NCBI GenBank assembly: GCA_018401175.1
Contig: JAGYLK010000092.1
Coordinates: forward strand, 1 to 9,145
Direction of reading: 5' to 3'
Source: Candidatus Altimarinota bacterium
GTDB taxonomy: Bacteria; Patescibacteriota; Gracilibacteria; UBA4473
DNA: 9,145 nucleotides
Of this stretch, positions 7,015 to 9,145 are shown piece by piece. Position 1 is the first letter of the stretch. The number at the start of each line of letters is the position of its first letter. A program made the translations under genes and the position numbers. The notes beneath the pieces are model-generated. The model was not told the DNA's origin, did no database searches, and worked only from the letters and a program-made list of their open reading frames with translations.

Positions 7015-8535
7015 CTAAAATCCGAACGGATTGTCATCATATTCTTCTTCTTCATACGACCCGAGATCTCTTTTAATTTGCTCGTCACGAGAAATTGCTT
7101 GCGGAGTCACCTCTTTTATTCCAACTGCCATATATCGGAACGCGTCAGCGGAATGCGAATGCTCATCGTGTACCTGCCCTATGTATTGCCCAACAGAATC
7201 TACCCATTTCTTTTTGTATTTTTCCAAGTGTTCCAACAGTTTCTCAGACGTAGATTTTCGAAAAAAACAGAATGGGAATATTCTTCTTGCTTCATTTATT
7301 CCGCTCTCAATCCCAAGTTTGTCCACGAGATCACACCGGAATCCAGCGTCAGATAGATACTGAAACGTGCTTTTTTCCGCAGATAATACTTCTGCCTTTG
7401 CGTCATGTGGCAGCCAACATTTCCCATAAAAATATGCTTTCTTCTTAAGCAGATCTATAAAAAACGAAATATGTTCTCCGTTATCTTCAATGAAATCTAC
7501 GATTCGTACTTCCTTTCCTACTTTTTGCGTAAAAATAATGCTTGTCATATCACTTCTTCCCAAATCCCACCACGTCTCCACTTCTACTCCGGGAACAATA
7601 GGAAACTCGCAAACCCTGTTCTCTTGGTACGCTTTTTCGATTAAGTGCTGGTAGTATTTGTCTCTGTCTGTTGCTTCAAATGCTTCTCTACTTGTAGACG
7701 GAAACTCCGATTTAATATCTTCCTGTAACGATTCTCTCTTCTTAATGTACCAGTATTTCTGATTTCTTGTCAGATCTATTCCTAGTTGATCAAAATAATC
7801 TACCATTTCAGACGTAAAAACATAATCATCCGGACATTCCAGCGAATATCCATCATTTATCCACCACGGGAAAAAGAAAAACTTGAAATCCAGTTTTGAC
7901 AATTTCTGTTCTGATATTTTCTTCTTCTCTGCTTCTATGCAAATTTTATAAAAATCTCCCTCGCTCCCCGCAGCAGTTGACTCAAGAAATATTATTTGCC
8001 CTACTTCTACTGTATTCAACGCCCCTGTTCGTATCTCTCTTTCCTTTTCTGGCGATTTCTTCCCGATCACTGCGTGTTCTGATACCCACAATATATTAAG
8101 TGTTCCTCCACGATGAGATGTTCCAACAGATATTCTCGACCCATTACTGAAAACTATCTCCTCTTTGTTGTCCGTTGTAATTGTAGGAATAAACGGTCTA
8201 TATTGTGCTGGGATGTTTTTATACGCGTCTCGTATTTTTTCGAGTTTCAGTTTCGCGTCATCCAGTGTTTGATCTATTACTCCAAACGAAACATTGTCAT
8301 TGAACAAACAATAATCCAGCCCGAATATTGCAATAAACGTACTCATACCAAGCTGTCGTGCTTTTAGTATCACGTTTAAATACCACAGATTTTGCAATAC
8401 TGCCATCTGGTGCTTATTCGGGATGAACGAAATCAGGCTTGCCGCCTTATTGACGATACTATACAGCAATCCGCTGCAAATTCTCCACTTGCGATTTGAA
8501 AGATGTTCCACGATTACCGCCTTTTCGTCTTTCAT
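7015..8535 (-). CDS. terL: Terminase large subunit, ATPase and nuclease (506 aa)
   Basis: Motor and nuclease of DNA packaging: it hydrolyses ATP to drive DNA through the portal and cuts the concatemer. The N-terminal ATPase domain has a Q-motif-like NKHQMAVLQ (40-48, Q43), a Walker A variant KARQLGMST (58-66, no GKT/GKS, as in many phage terminases), a Walker B region NILWVSEHA (147-155; S152-E153, the catalytic-glutamate form seen in P22-like enzymes), and a coupling motif STAAG (186-190). The C-terminal RNase H-like nuclease domain shows acidic metal ligands in WWDLGRSD (D324, D329), PHDAKA (D378) and HSADAFRY (D464). Length is normal and no motif is broken. The last residues are very acidic (YEEEEYDDNPFGF). 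The ATG at 8535 sits in CATAAATG; GGAAG lies 16 bases upstream with a small hairpin between. Stop is TAG. Confidence 0.95.
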   Translation of the reverse strand: MKDEKAVIVEHLSNRKWRICSGLLYSIVNKAASLISFIPNKHQMAVLQNLWYLNVILKARQLGMSTFIAIFGLDYCLFNDNVSFGVIDQTLDDAKLKLEKIRDAYKNIPAQYRPFIPTITTDNKEEIVFSNGSRISVGTSHRGGTLNILWVSEHAVIGKKSPEKEREIRTGALNTVEVGQIIFLESTAAGSEGDFYKICIEAEKKKISEQKLSKLDFKFFFFPWWINDGYSLECPDDYVFTSEMVDYFDQLGIDLTRNQKYWYIKKRESLQEDIKSEFPSTSREAFEATDRDKYYQHLIEKAYQENRVCEFPIVPGVEVETWWDLGRSDMTSIIFTQKVGKEVRIVDFIEDNGEHISFFIDLLKKKAYFYGKCWLPHDAKAEVLSAEKSTFQYLSDAGFRCDLVDKLGIESGINEARRIFPFCFFRKSTSEKLLEHLEKYKKKWVDSVGQYIGQVHDEHSHSADAFRYMAVGIKEVTPQAISRDEQIKRDLGSYEEEEYDDNPFGF

Positions 8536-8539
8536 TTAT

Positions 8540-8557
8540 GTTATTATATAACTTCCG
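8540..8557 (-). promoter_or_regulatory. terL leader: GGAAG, 5-bp hairpin, overlapping TATAAT
   Basis: On the coding strand CGGAAG (8557-8552) is followed by GTTAT-ATA-ATAAC (8552-8540), a 5-bp stem with a 3-base loop, and then ATAA before the ATG. Folding would cut the Shine-Dalgarno-to-start distance from 16 to about 4 bases. The same stretch contains a perfect -10 hexamer TATAAT (8548-8543), 7 bases before the ATG, so a transcript from it would be essentially leaderless. No -35 box is seen, and the local AT-richness makes the hexamer weak evidence. Confidence 0.25.
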
Positions 8558-8580
8558 CTTGTGGTGCTACTTCCCGCAGT

Positions 8581-8632
8581 TCTGATTTTGATAAACCCCG
8601 TGTTTTTTCTATCAAAAATGTTATTTATCAGA
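8581..8632 (-). repeat. Bulged inverted repeat across the terS stop codon
   Basis: On the coding strand TTTTGATA (8617-8610) pairs with TATCAAAA (8593-8586 side) over a 16-base loop. The pairing continues as TCTGA (8632-8628) with TCAGA (8585-8581) after a 10-base bulge on the left arm only. That gives 13 pairs in total, spanning the last terS codons, its TAA and most of the terS-terL gap. It is A/U-rich and not followed by a U-tract, so it is not a standard terminator. It may be an mRNA element or a protein-binding site. Confidence 0.4.
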
Positions 8633-9145
8633 ATTGTTGTCAAGAGCAGGACTCTCTATACCTTTTGATTTATTATGAATGTCTCCCAATATCAATGATA
8701 TTGTGTTATCCACCTTCTCCCCGCCACTTGTTACGTCAATCTTGTCACCATATTTTCTCGGGATCATTTTACATACTACCCATTTCAGCGTATCTGCGCG
8801 CAATCTATTCCTTTGCACTTGAACATTATCAGTAACTGGCTCTTCTGCAATTTCAAAGATTTTTTCGAAGTACGCATCAGCTAATGATTCCCGCGCGCGC
8901 GTATATCTGTCGGATAATTCAGGGTTCGCAGAAATAAAATCAAAAATAGTAATTCTTGCGCACCTTTTATCCTGTTTGAAGAACTCATTCACAGACACTC
9001 CTTTCTGCATTTCTTTAAAGAGGTCTTTAATTACTGCGAGTTTAACGTCATCAGTATTCACGACCCTTTTCCGCTTAGTTGGTTTGTTTGCCGGAATTTT
9101 CTGTGCCGGAGTTGTTTGCTTCCGGCTGATCACCGGTTGGTTTGT
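8621..9145 (-). CDS. terS: Terminase small subunit, 5' end uncertain or outside the window
   Basis: DNA-recognition subunit of the packaging enzyme; it binds the packaging site and hands DNA to the large subunit encoded next. The core pattern is clear: YTRARESLADAYFEKIFEIA, then VQRNRLRADTLKWVVCKM and PRKYGDKIDV. This is the signature of small terminases with a helix-turn-helix N-terminal domain (about DLFKEMQKGVSVNEFFKQ ... ARITIFDFISANPEL) followed by an oligomerisation helix. The N-terminus is basic and P/K-rich (PTKRKRVV), as in a disordered DNA-binding tail. The first start codon inside the window is a GTG at 9133 (170 residues), but the frame stays open to the edge (TNQPV...) and every other gene here starts with ATG, so I favour a start further upstream. 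It ends in TAA, 85 bases before terL. The gene also contains a 17-bp palindrome (8687-8703) and a (CG)5 tract (8892-8901). Confidence 0.9.
   Translation of the reverse strand, partial: TNQPVISRKQTTPAQKIPANKPTKRKRVVNTDDVKLAVIKDLFKEMQKGVSVNEFFKQDKRCARITIFDFISANPELSDRYTRARESLADAYFEKIFEIAEEPVTDNVQVQRNRLRADTLKWVVCKMIPRKYGDKIDVTSGGEKVDNTISLILGDIHNKSKGIESPALDNNSDK
8687..8703. repeat. 17-bp perfect palindrome within terS (CAATATCA-A-TGATATTG)
   Basis: Two 8-bp arms are exactly complementary around one central base. It lies in the C-terminal coding part of terS (codons for ISLIL). The geometry is that of a dimeric DNA-binding site. Packaging start sites lie inside the small terminase gene in P22-type phages, so a role in terminase recognition is conceivable; the sequence itself shows only the symmetry. 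Confidence 0.5.
8892..8906. repeat. Alternating purine-pyrimidine tract (CG)5-TATAT in terS
   Basis: Five CG dinucleotides followed by TATAT make 15 bases of strict pyrimidine-purine alternation, the pattern that most readily forms Z-DNA. It encodes the YTRAR part of the conserved TRARES motif, so codon choice (ACG CGC GCG CGG) produced it in otherwise AT-leaning DNA. Confidence 0.5.

Noticed and set aside
7005..7032. Possible terminator at the end of terL (AATCC-GTTC-GGATT or GGAT-TTTA-GTCC near a T7 run)
   Set aside because: The stems are only 4-5 bp with few G-C pairs, they compete with each other, and the first is separated from the T-run by about 9 bases. Termination before the portal gene would also make little sense.
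7031..7363. Plus-strand open frames opposite the end of terL
   Set aside because: They are antisense to the conserved nuclease domain of terL, with low-complexity S/C/F-rich translations and no start signals.
1..9145. Alternative genetic code with a recoded stop
   Set aside because: Genes end with TAA, TAG and TGA (the portal ends with TGA), and no essential gene has an internal stop, so the standard bacterial code explains everything.
1..9145. tRNA, CRISPR, integrase, att site, toxin-antitoxin or other defence genes
   Set aside because: Gaps between genes are all under 100 bases and contain no cloverleaf or spaced repeats. Every long minus-strand frame is a virion or packaging gene.

Overview
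This window is the DNA-packaging and virion-assembly block of a tailed double-stranded DNA bacteriophage or prophage. All genes lie on the minus strand, so transcription runs from high to low coordinates. In that order they are: small terminase (cut by the right edge), large terminase, portal, an unrecognised 98-residue acidic protein, scaffold-like protein, major capsid protein, head-tail adaptor, a large beta-rich connector or tail-hub protein, and a further structural protein cut by the left edge. The adaptor-then-hub order and the absence of any tape-measure or tail-tube gene inside the window favour a short-tailed (podovirus-like) phage. The tail genes continue outside, so this is an inference.

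Layout: right end to 8536, terminase small subunit and an 85-base gap; 8535-7015, large terminase; 6954-5203, portal, overlapped by ATGA with the 98-residue gene (5206-4910); 4909-4835, a 75-base gap with an extended -10 promoter candidate and a hairpin at its predicted transcript start; 4834-4004, scaffold; 3970-2729, capsid; 2684-2166, adaptor; 2165-357, hub; 357-1, partial structural gene. Coding density is very high, with no unexplained stretch longer than about 100 bases. I see no tRNA, CRISPR, insertion sequence, integrase or att site.

How the genes work together: the small terminase subunit recognises the phage DNA; the large subunit cuts it and pumps it through the portal into a prohead built from capsid protein around the scaffold; the adaptor and hub then close the portal and join it to the tail. 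A dedicated promoter in front of scaffold-capsid would raise the dose of these two abundant proteins over the packaging enzymes.

The host cannot be fixed. The DNA is moderately AT-rich. TAA, TAG and TGA all act as stops, so the standard bacterial code applies. No gene start has a Shine-Dalgarno sequence at normal spacing, and three starts read ATAAATG. That would suit a host lineage or phage relying on A/U-rich or structured leaders, but it does not name one. The gene set is recognisable rather than a new system. The less ordinary observations are RNA and DNA structures: a wobble-containing hairpin abutting the capsid start codon, a UNCG-type hairpin after the capsid gene, a promoter whose transcript would begin with a hairpin, and a 17-bp palindrome plus a (CG)5 tract inside the small terminase gene.
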